Shown here: positions 1 to 8,605 of the stretch, piece by piece | Layout: every line of letters begins with the position of its first letter | Numbering within the stretch: the stretch's first letter is position 1 | Assembly (NCBI GenBank): GCA_913776825.1 | Contig: CAJYPV010000010.1 | Span: 170,981-234,980 of the forward strand | Source: Burkholderiaceae bacterium | GTDB lineage: Bacteria > Pseudomonadota > Gammaproteobacteria > Burkholderiales > Burkholderiaceae_C | Reading direction: 5' to 3' | Length of the DNA: 64,000 bases | Translations under genes and position numbers: made by a program | Notes under the pieces: model-generated | What the model was told of the DNA's origin: nothing | The model's input: the letters and a program-made list of their open reading frames with translations, nothing else | The model's database searches: none

Positions 1-1
1 G

Positions 2-397
2 GCCTGGATCGCGACCGAGGGCAATGCCTTCAACCATGCCACCGATCGGGTGCAGGACCTGGAAGCCGTGGTCGCCGCGCAGCGCGCGCTGCAGCGCCCG
101 GTGAAGGACACGATCGAGACCTCGGCCACCGGCCGCGTCCGTCAGACCGCCTTCAAGGCGGCGCGGGTGATGCGTGAATTCCTGGATCGCGGCCAGCGGG
201 TCATGTTGGAGGTGCCGGGCAGCTTCCATGAATTCATCCAGCGCGCGCCGCTGGATGAATCGGGCGCGCTGGATCTGGCCTTCGATGCCGGCAATGCCAC
301 CGGCATCTTCAAGATGACCGCCGGCAGCGCGGGCCCGGACACCGCGTCGCCGGCCGCCGAGGCCGAGCACACCGCCGGCCAGTCGGCCGCCTGCTGA
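2..397 (+). CDS. 5'-truncated hypothetical protein (C-terminal 131 residues)
   Basis: The reading frame is open from base 2 without a stop, so the gene begins outside the window. A GTG at 50 is in frame, but coding sequence continues upstream of it (residues such as AWIATEGNAF), so it is probably not the start. The visible part is rich in Ala, Glu and Arg, with helix-prone stretches (DLEAVVAAQRAL, RQTAFKAARVMREFLDRG) and a low-complexity Ala/Gly/Glu C-terminus ending in Cys. I do not recognise the family. It lies 7 bases before the flavoprotein gene on the same strand, so the two may be co-transcribed. Confidence 0.6.
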   Translation, partial: AWIATEGNAFNHATDRVQDLEAVVAAQRALQRPVKDTIETSATGRVRQTAFKAARVMREFLDRGQRVMLEVPGSFHEFIQRAPLDESGALDLAFDAGNATGIFKMTAGSAGPDTASPAAEAEHTAGQSAAC

Positions 398-404
398 GCG
401 CGAG

Positions 405-1868
405 ATGACCGTGGCGATCAACGACAAGCCCGCGAGTCCGCCCGACGCGAATCCCCCCGACGTGAGCCGGCTCATCGACGAGCTCACCACGCTCTGCGGC
501 CCGACGCAGGTGCAGGTGGGCGGCGCCATCGAGCCGCGCTTTCTGCAACCCGCGCGTTACGGCGCCGGACAGGCGGCGGTGATGGTGCGGCCGGGCTCGG
601 TGGAGGAGGCGGCGGCGGTGCTGGCCGTGGTCGCGCGCCACGGTGGTCGGGTGGTTCTGCAGGGCGCGCACACCGGCCTGGTGCGCGCCGCCACGCCGAC
701 GGATGGCGAGCGCGAGGTCCTGCTGAGCACCGATCGACTGCGCCAGGTCTTCGAGCTGGACCTGCTGGATCGCACGCTGCGGGTCTCCGCCGGCTTCCGT
801 CTTTCCGAGATCAACGAGCGGCTGGCCGAGCACGGCTTGTGGTTCCCGGTCGATCTCAGCGCTGATCCGAGCATCGGCGGCATGCTGGCGCACAACACTG
901 GCGGCACCCGCATGCTGCGCTACGGCGATGTGCGGGCCAACACCCTGGCGCTGCAGGTCGCGCTCGCCGAGCCGGCGGGTCAGGTGCTGCGCTGGGGTCA
1001 GGGCTTGCAGAAGGACAACTCGGCGCTGGCCGTGGGGCAGCTGTTCATCGGGTCCTCGGGCAGCCTGGGGCTGATCACCGAGGCGACTCTCAAGCTGAGC
1101 CCATTGCCGCGGCAGCGGGCGGTGGCGCTGGTGGCGCCGGCGTCATTGGACGCGGTGTTCCCGGTCTACCAGGCGGTGATGCAGCGCTGGGGCGTGCTGG
1201 TGTCCGCCTTCGAGGGCCTGAGCCGAGCCGCGCTGGAGGCCGGTCTGCACGGGCAGGACCCGGCGCGCTGGTTCGGTGGCGATTTGCCGGATTACGCGAT
1301 GCTGATCGAGCTCAGCAGCGAGCTGCCGGCCGAGCAGCTGGATCTGCGCGGTCTGCTGCAGGGCTGGCTGGAAGAAGCCTTCGAGAGCGGCCAGGTCAGC
1401 GATGCGGTGCTGGATGCGGATGAGGCGATCTGGGGATTGCGCCATCACATCAGCGAGGGCCTTCGGGCGCAGGGCAAGGTGATCGGTCTGGACCTGTCGC
1501 TGCCTCGCCGGCATTTCATGCGTTTCCGGGAGCGGGGCCTCGCCTGGCTGGCCGCGCATTTCCCTGAGCTGAGGCTGGCCGATTTCGGTCATCTCGGCGA
1601 TGGCGGCATGCACTTCAACATGGTCTGGCCCAGTTCGGCGGGTCCGCTGGATCCGGCGCAAGAGCTGACCCTGCGGCAGGGCCTGTATGCCTTGGTGGCG
1701 GAGCTGGGCGGCTCCATCAGCGCCGAGCACGGCGTGGGTCCGCAGCTGCAGGCGGCTTACCGGGCGCATTGGGGGGCGGTGGCGCCGGCGGTTCTGGATT
1801 GGTCGGGGCGGCTGCAAACGGTCTTCGATCCGCACAAACGTTTAGGAAACACCGATTGGGGCGCATAA
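405..1868 (+). CDS. FAD-binding oxidoreductase, D-lactate/D-2-hydroxyglutarate dehydrogenase type
   Basis: 487 residues with the layout of the GlcD/DLD flavoprotein family. An N-terminal PCMH-type FAD-binding domain (about 50-235) includes a glycine-rich SIGGMLAHNTGG stretch near residue 155. The C-terminal FAD-oxidase cap domain carries HLGDGGMHFN near 395, the usual metal/substrate histidine cluster, and SAEHGVGP near 440. Members oxidise D-2-hydroxyacids and pass electrons to a quinone, cytochrome or electron-transfer flavoprotein. The exact substrate cannot be read from sequence. The ATG lies 7 bases after the upstream stop and is preceded by a purine-rich gcgcgag. No signal peptide or iron-sulfur cysteine motif is visible, so it looks cytosolic or peripheral. 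The gene ends just before the tRNA-Leu promoter. Confidence 0.88.
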   Translation: MTVAINDKPASPPDANPPDVSRLIDELTTLCGPTQVQVGGAIEPRFLQPARYGAGQAAVMVRPGSVEEAAAVLAVVARHGGRVVLQGAHTGLVRAATPTDGEREVLLSTDRLRQVFELDLLDRTLRVSAGFRLSEINERLAEHGLWFPVDLSADPSIGGMLAHNTGGTRMLRYGDVRANTLALQVALAEPAGQVLRWGQGLQKDNSALAVGQLFIGSSGSLGLITEATLKLSPLPRQRAVALVAPASLDAVFPVYQAVMQRWGVLVSAFEGLSRAALEAGLHGQDPARWFGGDLPDYAMLIELSSELPAEQLDLRGLLQGWLEEAFESGQVSDAVLDADEAIWGLRHHISEGLRAQGKVIGLDLSLPRRHFMRFRERGLAWLAAHFPELRLADFGHLGDGGMHFNMVWPSSAGPLDPAQELTLRQGLYALVAELGGSISAEHGVGPQLQAAYRAHWGAVAPAVLDWSGRLQTVFDPHKRLGNTDWGA

Positions 1869-1873
1869 AGTTG

Positions 1874-1901
1874 TTGCGCGTATTCAAAACTGTGCTAAAG
1901 T
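1874..1901 (+). promoter_or_regulatory. Promoter of tRNA-Leu (extended -10)
   Basis: TTGCGC at 1874-1879 and TAAAGT at 1896-1901 are separated by 16 bases, with a TG one base before the -10 (TGCTAAAGT). The layout CAAAA-3nt-TGCTAmAGTC-5nt-CTTCGCTGA recurs at the upstream rRNA promoter near 63621, which supports a real stable-RNA promoter. Transcription would start near 1907-1909, about 50 bases before the tRNA. Confidence 0.65.
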
Positions 1902-1958
1902 CTAATTCTTCGCTGATGACTACCGCAAACGGTGATTGACAGCGAATAAATCCTGAAA

Positions 1959-2023
<65 letters not shown>

Positions 2024-2043
<20 letters not shown>

Positions 2044-2383
2044 AATATGAAAAGCCGGCCTTGCGCCGGCTTTTCTCATTCTGACGCCCAGGAAGTGATG
2101 TCCAGTGGACATCACGGGAGGACTCGAAGGGGCGGGCCCGCAGGGCACGACCGGGGTCGCGTGGATGTGACCGAGTCCTCTCCTGGGCACCAAATACGAA
2201 AAGCCGGCCTCGTGCCGGCTTTTCTCATTCTGACGCCCAGGAAGTGATGTCCAGTGGACATCACGGGGGGACTCGAAGGGGCGGGACCGCAGGTCTCGAC
2301 CGGGGTCGCGCGGGTGTGACCGAGTCCTCTCCTGGGCACCAAATATGAAAAGCCGGCCTCGTGCCGGCTTTTCTCATTCTGAG
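2024..2383 (+). repeat. 149-bp tandem repeat derived from the tRNA-Leu 3' end (2.4 copies)
   Basis: Units begin at 2024, 2173 and 2322, an exact 149-base period; the third is cut short after about 62 bases. Each unit starts with the last 20 nt of tRNA-Leu including CCA, then an AAAAGCCGGC/GCCGGCTTTT hairpin. In the two full units this is followed by GCCCAGGA (antisense to TCCTGGGC of the tRNA), a perfect hairpin GTGATGTCC-AGT-GGACATCAC, and GAGGACTCGAA (antisense to TTCGAGTCCTC). The second unit has one change in the antisense arm, which keeps pairing through a G-U. Loop changes in the terminator hairpin (CTTGC to CTCGT) leave the stem intact. The architecture recalls the tRNA-3'-end repeats after E. 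coli tyrT. Confidence 0.93.
2050..2074 (+). terminator. Rho-independent terminator after tRNA-Leu, first of three copies
   Basis: A 10-bp stem AAAAGCCGGC/GCCGGCTTTT closes a 5-base loop directly after the tRNA CCA end. The stem is palindromic in A/T ends, so it can act on both strands. The repeat carries identical stems at 2199-2223 and 2348-2372; the last also sits at the end of the convergent gene that stops at 2398. Confidence 0.85.
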
Positions 2384-2397
2384 CGCCTCACCTCCCC

Positions 2398-4056
2398 TCA
2401 CCGAAGGCTCAAGGTCGCGCTCTTCCAGTCCGGGGCCTGCCAGCGTTGGAAAGCGCCGAGCAGCGACGGGTCACCGGCCTGACGCTTGGTCTCCAGGCTG
2501 TCCAACTGGACCACCTCGAAGCTGCGGCGATACCGACCTTCCGCCCGCGCTTCCCGCGCAACCAGCAACTCCTGACCCCCAGGCAGCCAGCCCGCCAACT
2601 CGGCATAACCGAGCCCCGGCTGCGCCGCGGCCGGCGGCAGCACCGCGAACCGCCATCCCTGCGTCGATTTGCGCAGCACCCAGAGCTCGCGCCAGCCGTC
2701 CGCCGGCACCGACGCGATCGCCACCGCGTTGCCTTCACGGTTCACCCGCGCCGAGGCGCCCATCACCAGCCCCCAGCCGCAGTGCCGCAGCAGCACGTCG
2801 CGGGCGCCGACCGCGGTCAAGGTCAGGCAGGTCTCGCCCGGCTGGCCGGGTTGCAGCGACAGGCGCAGCCCTCCCAGCGTCTGCTCCGACGGGCCGGTGC
2901 CGCCCATCGCCAGCCAGCGCATCGCATTGCCACGCATTGCGGCTTCGTTGAAGGCGGCCTGGTCGTCTTCTGCCAGATCGATGGGAACGATGCGCGCAAA
3001 CTGCGCCAACGCCTTTCGGGCCGAGACGGCGGCGGCGTCCGAGGCACCCGTCCCCGTCGCGCCGCTGGCCGCAGTCAGCGACGGACGGGCCGCGCCGCCC
3101 TCGGCCGTCGTTGGAACGGCCGCCGCGCTGCGCTCATCCACCAAGCCGATCGACGCTCCCGCGCGACGCGCCTGCAGATAGGCCAGGCTGCTCCAGACGC
3201 TGGTCTGGCGCATCACCAGACGATTGCGCCAATGGCTCGGCAGCCCGGTCGGGTCGACCTTGTCCAGCACATCCGCGCGCCATTGATCGAGCTGCTCGCG
3301 CTGCGGCGGCGTGAGCGCCGGGTCGATGCAATCCGGTCGCGTCAGCGCCAGCGCCGCCCGCACCTTCTGCTCGCCCGAGGCGGCGCCCAGCCCCAGCAGG
3401 CGGCGGAACGCATCCCCGTCGTAGCAGAGCTGCATCGCGCCGGCGTCGCGCGTCAGCGTGCGGAAGCGGATGCCGTAGCGCGCCGCCACCTCCAGCTGCG
3501 CGGCCAACTGCGTGTCGGCGGCGGTGGTCGCGCCGTCGGCCCGAGGCGGCGTCCGCGAGGCCCGGTCCGCCAGCCGTTCCGATAACTGCCCCAGCGCCTC
3601 CAGCGCCTCAGCGCCGCCGGCGCCATTCATCTGCTCCACCGAAGCGGCCTGCACGTACGCCGCAGCCAAGCCCAGTCCGAGCGATTCGGCACCCGGCTGC
3701 TGACGGACCAGCCGCAGCGCCGCCAACAGCGCGGCCGGCTCTGCGGTCGGACCGTCCAGCGGCAGCAACTGGCTCTTGCGGACGAAGCCGCCGCGCTCGC
3801 GTCGGTAGTCGTAGACCTGGAAGTGATCCAGCCGCTCACCGCGAATCTCCAGCGCTTCACCGCGCCAGAGCTGAGCCTGGATCGGCGCCGAGTCCTTGGC
3901 CGCCGCGCGCAAGGCGACGGCATCCTGCACCACCAGCGCGGTGGCGGCCTGAGCCGGTCCGCACAGCAGCAACACCACCGCGCTGCTCAGCGCCACCGCC
4001 GTGGTCAGCCACAGCGACGGCAGTTCACGCAGGCACAGCATCGTCCGGACAGTCAT
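2398..4056 (-). CDS. Secreted protein with an N-terminal bacterial SH3-like domain
   Basis: 552 residues. A basic, hydrophobic N-terminus (about 15-38, ending CGPAQA) looks like a Sec signal peptide, so the protein is probably periplasmic. Residues about 40-100 (VVQDAVALRAAAKDSAP..LWRGEALEIRGE..FQVYDYRRERGGFVRKSQL) match a bacterial SH3 fold, usually a wall- or protein-binding module. The rest is Ala/Leu/Arg-rich with no catalytic motif I recognise. It starts 3 bases after the stop of the SPFH gene, with GGAG overlapping that stop, so the two form a translationally linked pair. The partner suggests a membrane or envelope role. Function is unknown. Confidence 0.8.
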   Translation of the reverse strand: MTVRTMLCLRELPSLWLTTAVALSSAVVLLLCGPAQAATALVVQDAVALRAAAKDSAPIQAQLWRGEALEIRGERLDHFQVYDYRRERGGFVRKSQLLPLDGPTAEPAALLAALRLVRQQPGAESLGLGLAAAYVQAASVEQMNGAGGAEALEALGQLSERLADRASRTPPRADGATTAADTQLAAQLEVAARYGIRFRTLTRDAGAMQLCYDGDAFRRLLGLGAASGEQKVRAALALTRPDCIDPALTPPQREQLDQWRADVLDKVDPTGLPSHWRNRLVMRQTSVWSSLAYLQARRAGASIGLVDERSAAAVPTTAEGGAARPSLTAASGATGTGASDAAAVSARKALAQFARIVPIDLAEDDQAAFNEAAMRGNAMRWLAMGGTGPSEQTLGGLRLSLQPGQPGETCLTLTAVGARDVLLRHCGWGLVMGASARVNREGNAVAIASVPADGWRELWVLRKSTQGWRFAVLPPAAAQPGLGYAELAGWLPGGQELLVAREARAEGRYRRSFEVVQLDSLETKRQAGDPSLLGAFQRWQAPDWKSATLSLR

Positions 4057-4059
4057 GGC

Positions 4060-5373
4060 TTACTCCTGCTCCTGTTGGGCGACGGGCGTGCCGGCGGAAT
4101 TGGCGGGATTGGCGGCGGCATTGGCGGTCGCCGCGGTGCCCAGCAGCGTCTTGCCGATGAAGCCGCCATCCGACGGCGGCGGGGCGATGATCACCTGCAC
4201 CTTGTCCGACAGCTTGTCCGCCATCGCCTTCTGGATCAGCAAGGGATGGCGACTCAGCAGCGCGCCCTCGGCGGCCATCTGGTCCACGGCGACCTTGCCG
4301 ATGCGGGTCTGACGATAGGCCTCGGCATCCGCCAGCTTTTCGCGCGCCTTGGCTTCGCCGTCCGCTTCGATGGTGCGGGCCTGCGCACTGCCTTCGGCCA
4401 TGCGGATGCGGGAGACGCGATCGGCCTCGGCTTCCAGCTGGCGCTGTTCCACCTGACGCTGCTTGAACGGCAGCACATGCTTCATCGCTTCTTCCTGACC
4501 GCGAGCGGCGATGACCTGTTCGCGGGCGGCGGCTTCGGCGGCGGTCTCGCGGCGCACCTTGTCGGCGGCGGCGGTCAGCTCGGTCTGCTTGACCTTCTTT
4601 TCCTCCAGCTCCAGCGTGTAGCGCATCTTCTCGCTCGCCAGGCCTTCGGCCAGCAACTGCTCCAGGCCCTGGCGGTACTCGGCGGGCAGGTCGACATTGC
4701 CGATCTCCACGCTGCGCAGGACGATGCCGTCCGCCGCCAGCTTGCGGCGCAGCTCCGCTTCCAGGGTTTGCTGGATCGCACCGCGCTGGGTGGAGAACAC
4801 TTCCCGCACCGTGTGCGTGGCGATCTGGCGGTAGATGAGTCCTTGCAGCGCGGGCGCAATCACATCGGCTTCGACGTCGTCAGGCAGATTGGCGGCGAGT
4901 TGCGCCAGCCGGCCGGTGTCCACGCCCCAACGCACGGTCAGGTCCAGGCCCAGCGACAAGCCTTCCAGCGATTGCAGCGGCGCTTCGCCGTCGGCGCGGG
5001 CGAAGCGGGTCGGGTGATAGCTGCGATCGCGCAGCGGCAGATCCCGCACGCTGTGCAGGCCGGGGATGACCAGCATCGAGCCGCTGCGGGCTTCGGTCAC
5101 GCCACCGGTCCACAGGTTGCTGCGCAGGCTCACATCGCCACGCGGCACCTCATGCATCGGCGGATGCATCACCAGCAGCGTGACCGCGCCGGCCACGGCC
5201 GTCAGTCCCAGCAACCAGGGCAGGGCGCGCACGGCACCGCGGCCCGCGCCGCGCAGCGCCGTGCCAGCGGCCTGGCGGGCGTCGGACGAGGGCGTCCACC
5301 GGCCCAGCCCGGCCCGGATCCGGGCAGCGGCTTGTTGCAGGGCGGTCAGGCGGGGTACGGGATGGTCGTTCAT
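4060..5373 (-). CDS. SPFH/band-7 domain membrane protein (prohibitin/HflC-like)
   Basis: 437 residues from the ATG at 5373, chosen because a GGAG lies 7 bases upstream; an in-frame ATG at 5445 lacks one. One transmembrane helix (about 50-70, LPWLLGLTAVAGAVTLLV) is followed by a band-7 domain (about 75-270). A long charged coiled coil follows (KKVKQTELTAAADKVRRE...REQVIAARGQEEAMK...AEADRVSRIRMAEG...), as in flotillin- and prohibitin-type scaffolds. The C-terminus is Ala/Asn-rich and ends QQEQE. Such proteins form large rings that organise membrane proteins or restrain proteases. No NfeD partner is adjacent; the partner gene instead encodes the SH3-domain exported protein. It is divergent from the response regulator at 5527. 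Confidence 0.88.
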   Translation of the reverse strand: MNDHPVPRLTALQQAAARIRAGLGRWTPSSDARQAAGTALRGAGRGAVRALPWLLGLTAVAGAVTLLVMHPPMHEVPRGDVSLRSNLWTGGVTEARSGSMLVIPGLHSVRDLPLRDRSYHPTRFARADGEAPLQSLEGLSLGLDLTVRWGVDTGRLAQLAANLPDDVEADVIAPALQGLIYRQIATHTVREVFSTQRGAIQQTLEAELRRKLAADGIVLRSVEIGNVDLPAEYRQGLEQLLAEGLASEKMRYTLELEEKKVKQTELTAAADKVRRETAAEAAAREQVIAARGQEEAMKHVLPFKQRQVEQRQLEAEADRVSRIRMAEGSAQARTIEADGEAKAREKLADAEAYRQTRIGKVAVDQMAAEGALLSRHPLLIQKAMADKLSDKVQVIIAPPPSDGGFIGKTLLGTAATANAAANPANSAGTPVAQQEQE

Positions 5374-5526
5374 GAGGTTCTCCGGGAAATCCGGTGGTCG
5401 GGGGTCGATGGCTGCATCCTCGATCCAGCCCCCCGGAAGCCTCAATGCAGCCGCAGGCGCATGTGTTCACGCCCCGGAAGAAACCTTCACAGCCGCGCGA
5501 CGGCGGGCTGCCGATAATCCGTCGCC

Positions 5527-6237
5527 ATGCCCATCTCATCGAACAAGGTTGCCGTCATCGAGGATGACCGCCCCACCAGCGAGCAACTGGCCGGCTGGAT
5601 TCGCGCCGCCCGGCCGGAGCTGCAGGTCGATCAATGGTTCGACCGCGACGCCGCCGAGGCCGCGCTGGCGCGGGAGCACTACGAGATGGTGGTGCTGGAC
5701 ATCGAACTCGGCCGCGAGCGCCATGCCGGTGTGGCGCTGATCAACGCCATCAACAAGCTCAAGGCGGGCACGCCGGTGCTGGTGGTGTCGGCCATGCCGG
5801 CAGCGGTCTATCGCGGCATCATGAAGGCGCTCGATGCCTGGGACTATCTGCAGAAGACCAGCTTCGACGAGGCCGAATTCGTCGACACCTTCCTCGACAT
5901 CCTGCGCGCGGCCCGCGCTCGGCAGGGAAGCGCGCCGGTGCCGCCGGCGCCCGACGCGCTTCAGCTCGATCCGCTCTGGCAGCGCAGCCCGATGTGGCGT
6001 GGCCAGCGCATCAACCTGCCGCTGACGGCGCAGCGCATCCTGGCCACGCTGCACCAGCGCGCGCCGCAAGTGGTGTCCTATGACGAGCTGTATGACGTGG
6101 TGAAGAGCGGCCGCACCCGGGACAACGTGCGCAAGCATGTGTCGACCTTGCGCGAGGCGATCAAGGAAGTGGATCCCGACTTCGATGCCATCGAGAACGT
6201 GCCGATGCGCGGTTTCCGCTGGGCGGGACCGCGGTGA
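5527..6237 (+). CDS. Two-component response regulator with winged-helix DNA-binding domain
   Basis: 236 residues. The receiver domain (1-125) has the acidic pocket E12-D13-D14, phosphoacceptor D58 (VVLDIEL) and K110 (YLQKTS). After a Pro/Ala linker, residues about 150-235 form an OmpR-type winged helix (INLPLTAQRILATLH...VSYDELYDVV...RDNVRKHVSTLREAIKEV...MRGFRW). The receiver is slightly atypical: the loop after D58 is EL-GRERHAG rather than MP-GxxG. The stop overlaps the kinase start (GTGA), so the pair is co-translated. It is divergent from the SPFH gene with about 150 bases between, so regulation of that locus is plausible but not shown. Confidence 0.9.
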   Translation: MPISSNKVAVIEDDRPTSEQLAGWIRAARPELQVDQWFDRDAAEAALAREHYEMVVLDIELGRERHAGVALINAINKLKAGTPVLVVSAMPAAVYRGIMKALDAWDYLQKTSFDEAEFVDTFLDILRAARARQGSAPVPPAPDALQLDPLWQRSPMWRGQRINLPLTAQRILATLHQRAPQVVSYDELYDVVKSGRTRDNVRKHVSTLREAIKEVDPDFDAIENVPMRGFRWAGPR

Positions 6238-8591
6238 AACTGGGGCCGGTGGAGCTGCCCGCGCTGGCGGTGCCGCGACTCGGGCTGGCCGCGTTCCGGC
6301 GCCGGCTGGTGGTCCATCTGGCCTTCATCCTGCTGGCGGTGGCGACGGTGGGCCTGGTGCTCACCGTGCTGATCGACCAGAAGCAGCGGGCCTATCAGCG
6401 CTATGCGCAGGGCTTCCGGCAGTCGCTGTCGGAGATCGTGCTGCAGCTGCGGCATCCCAGCGGTCAGCTCGCGCTGCTCAATCCGACGATGCATCCGGGC
6501 GACCGCGACGGCCAGGCGCCGGTGCTGCTGCCGTTCTCCGCCATCGACTTCGATGACCAGGGCAAGGCCCAACGGGCGGTCGAGATGGCCGGCTGCGGCC
6601 TGCGCTGGCCGGATGGCGCCAGCCTGTGCGTGGCCGTGGGCGCCAATGCCTATGCGGGCGGCTTCATCTATGTGGTGGGCAGCCTGGACAGCGGCCCGCT
6701 GCACGGCCGCGGGCGCGGCGGGCTGGACCTGACGCAGGTGCATCGCGCCCGCATCACGCTCAAGCTGCGCGGCGAGACCCAGACCTGGATCGCGCCGTTC
6801 GAAGCGATGGCGCCCGGCGCTGCGGCAGGCTCGGCCGATGGTCTCGGCGCTCAGCGCGGTCGGCTGACCGGCTTCGTCGACACCGGGCCGGTGCTGGATC
6901 GGCAGGCCCGTCCGGTGCGTGATTTCCGGGGCTGGCTGTGGCGGGAGGGCGCCTGCACCGAACTCGCCGGCGGCGTGGGCGGTGCGGGACCGACGGTGGT
7001 GTCGCGCCTGCCGGTGCCGGATTGCGTGCGGCGCAGCTTCTATTCGATCCGGCTGCCGGTGGAGGCTTATCGGGCCGCGCTCTTCGAGAAGCGCTTGCCG
7101 GTCTGGCCGCCGGCCGACATGGCGCAGACGCGGGTGCGGGTCGAATGGCTGGCGCCATCGGACGTCGAGCCCGCGGAGGCTTCGGCGCCATCGTCGGCCC
7201 CGTCAGCCGCTTCGGTCGCTTCGGCCGCGCCCATCCTTTCAGCCTCGTCAGCCGTCGACCAGGCGCAGATCGCGGTGCCGCCCACGGTGCTGTTCGACAG
7301 CGCCCAGCCGGGGGCGTCGCTGGCGCAGTCGCTGGATCGTCTCGGCGCCGGACTGCAGCCCGGCGAGACGCTGCGCATCCTGAAGCTGCCGCCGCCGTCC
7401 TTCGTGTCGCGGCTGCCCGCGCCGCCGCAGGTCCTCGCCGAGCGACGCGGGCCCGATCTGCCCGAGCAGGCCTTGCCCTGGCTCATCCACCTCATCCGGT
7501 TGCTTCCGGTCGACGGCATGGCCGCCAGTGAAGGCCGCTGGCTGGAGGCCAGCGATGAAGTCGCCACGCCCAGCGGCCGCTATCGACTGGACTTGCGCGG
7601 CGACCTGCGCAGCCTGGATCGGCAACTGGCGCTGGAAGCGCGCCCGCTGGCCTGGCTGGCGGCGGCGATGTTGGCGGCCGTGGCCGCGGCCTGGCTGCTG
7701 GTCGAGCTCGGTTTGATCCGGCGCATCGCGGTGCTGACCCAGCGCGCGGCCGCGGTGTCCTACAACATGCAGGATGCCCGCGCCGATCAGCGACTGGGCG
7801 AGCTGGAGGTGGCGGATCTTCGCGGCCGCGATGAGCTGGGCATCCTGGCCGGCAGTCTGGCCGATCTGCTGCGACGGGTGAAGGAGGGCCTGCGCCGCGA
7901 GCAACTGCTGGCGGAACGCGAGCGCGACATGTGGCATGCGGTCGGGCACGAGATCATGTCGCCGCTGCAGTCGCTGATGCTGCTGCATGCGCAGGCCGAC
8001 GATCCCAGCCACCGCTATGTCCAGCGCATGCAGCAGGCGGTGAAGGTGCTTTACGGCAGTGCATCGCCCAGCGAGGCCCTGGCCGCGGCCGATCTACAGG
8101 CCGGCGCGCTCGACCTGCTGGCCTTCTGCCAGGATGTGGCCGCCAATGCGCATTACGCCGGCATCGACGACGTTCGCTTCCACAGCGACCTGCCCGCCCC
8201 GCAGCGGGCGCATGCGGATGCCTATGCGCTGGAGGACGTCGTCACCCATGTGCTGCGCAATGCCCAGCGCCATCGAATCGCCGGCACGCCGATCGAGATG
8301 ACGCTGAGCGCCGGCGAGCCCGGTCGGCTGCTGCTGAGCATCCGCAATCAGGGCCAGACGATCGATCCGGGCTGGCTGGACAAGATCTTCGAATATGGCG
8401 TGTCGGGCTCGTCGATCGCTTCCGAGGAAGCCGCCGGCGCCGCCGATGCGGTTTCCGCGTCGGGCGAGCACCGTGGTCAGGGACTGTTCGTCGCCAAGAC
8501 CTATCTGGCCAAGATGGATGGCGCCATCCGGGCACTGAATCTGCCGGACGGGGTGATGTTTGAAATGAGCCTGCGCCAGGTCGCCGGCTGA
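6234..8591 (+). CDS. Membrane sensor histidine kinase
   Basis: 785 residues starting at a GTG that overlaps the regulator stop. There is a transmembrane helix at about 25-46. A very large extracytoplasmic region (about 50-470) follows and contains an Ala/Ser/Pro linker (APSSAPSAASVASAAP). A second helix lies at about 472-495, then a HAMP-like segment, and the DHp helix with the phosphoacceptor in VGHEIMSPLQ (His about 572). The ATPase domain has an N-box (VLRNAQRH), a D-to-N-type G1 box (RNQGQTIDP) and GEHRGQGLFVAKTYL. The motif DNGxGI is changed to RNQGQTI, so ATP binding may be weaker or altered. The large periplasmic sensor shows no family I recognise. Confidence 0.88.
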   Translation: MKLGPVELPALAVPRLGLAAFRRRLVVHLAFILLAVATVGLVLTVLIDQKQRAYQRYAQGFRQSLSEIVLQLRHPSGQLALLNPTMHPGDRDGQAPVLLPFSAIDFDDQGKAQRAVEMAGCGLRWPDGASLCVAVGANAYAGGFIYVVGSLDSGPLHGRGRGGLDLTQVHRARITLKLRGETQTWIAPFEAMAPGAAAGSADGLGAQRGRLTGFVDTGPVLDRQARPVRDFRGWLWREGACTELAGGVGGAGPTVVSRLPVPDCVRRSFYSIRLPVEAYRAALFEKRLPVWPPADMAQTRVRVEWLAPSDVEPAEASAPSSAPSAASVASAAPILSASSAVDQAQIAVPPTVLFDSAQPGASLAQSLDRLGAGLQPGETLRILKLPPPSFVSRLPAPPQVLAERRGPDLPEQALPWLIHLIRLLPVDGMAASEGRWLEASDEVATPSGRYRLDLRGDLRSLDRQLALEARPLAWLAAAMLAAVAAAWLLVELGLIRRIAVLTQRAAAVSYNMQDARADQRLGELEVADLRGRDELGILAGSLADLLRRVKEGLRREQLLAERERDMWHAVGHEIMSPLQSLMLLHAQADDPSHRYVQRMQQAVKVLYGSASPSEALAAADLQAGALDLLAFCQDVAANAHYAGIDDVRFHSDLPAPQRAHADAYALEDVVTHVLRNAQRHRIAGTPIEMTLSAGEPGRLLLSIRNQGQTIDPGWLDKIFEYGVSGSSIASEEAAGAADAVSASGEHRGQGLFVAKTYLAKMDGAIRALNLPDGVMFEMSLRQVAG

Positions 8592-8605
8592 GACAGGAGC
8601 CCGTC

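Noticed and set aside
3823..5517. 564-codon plus-strand ORF
   Set aside because: Antisense to the SH3 and SPFH genes; no coding features.
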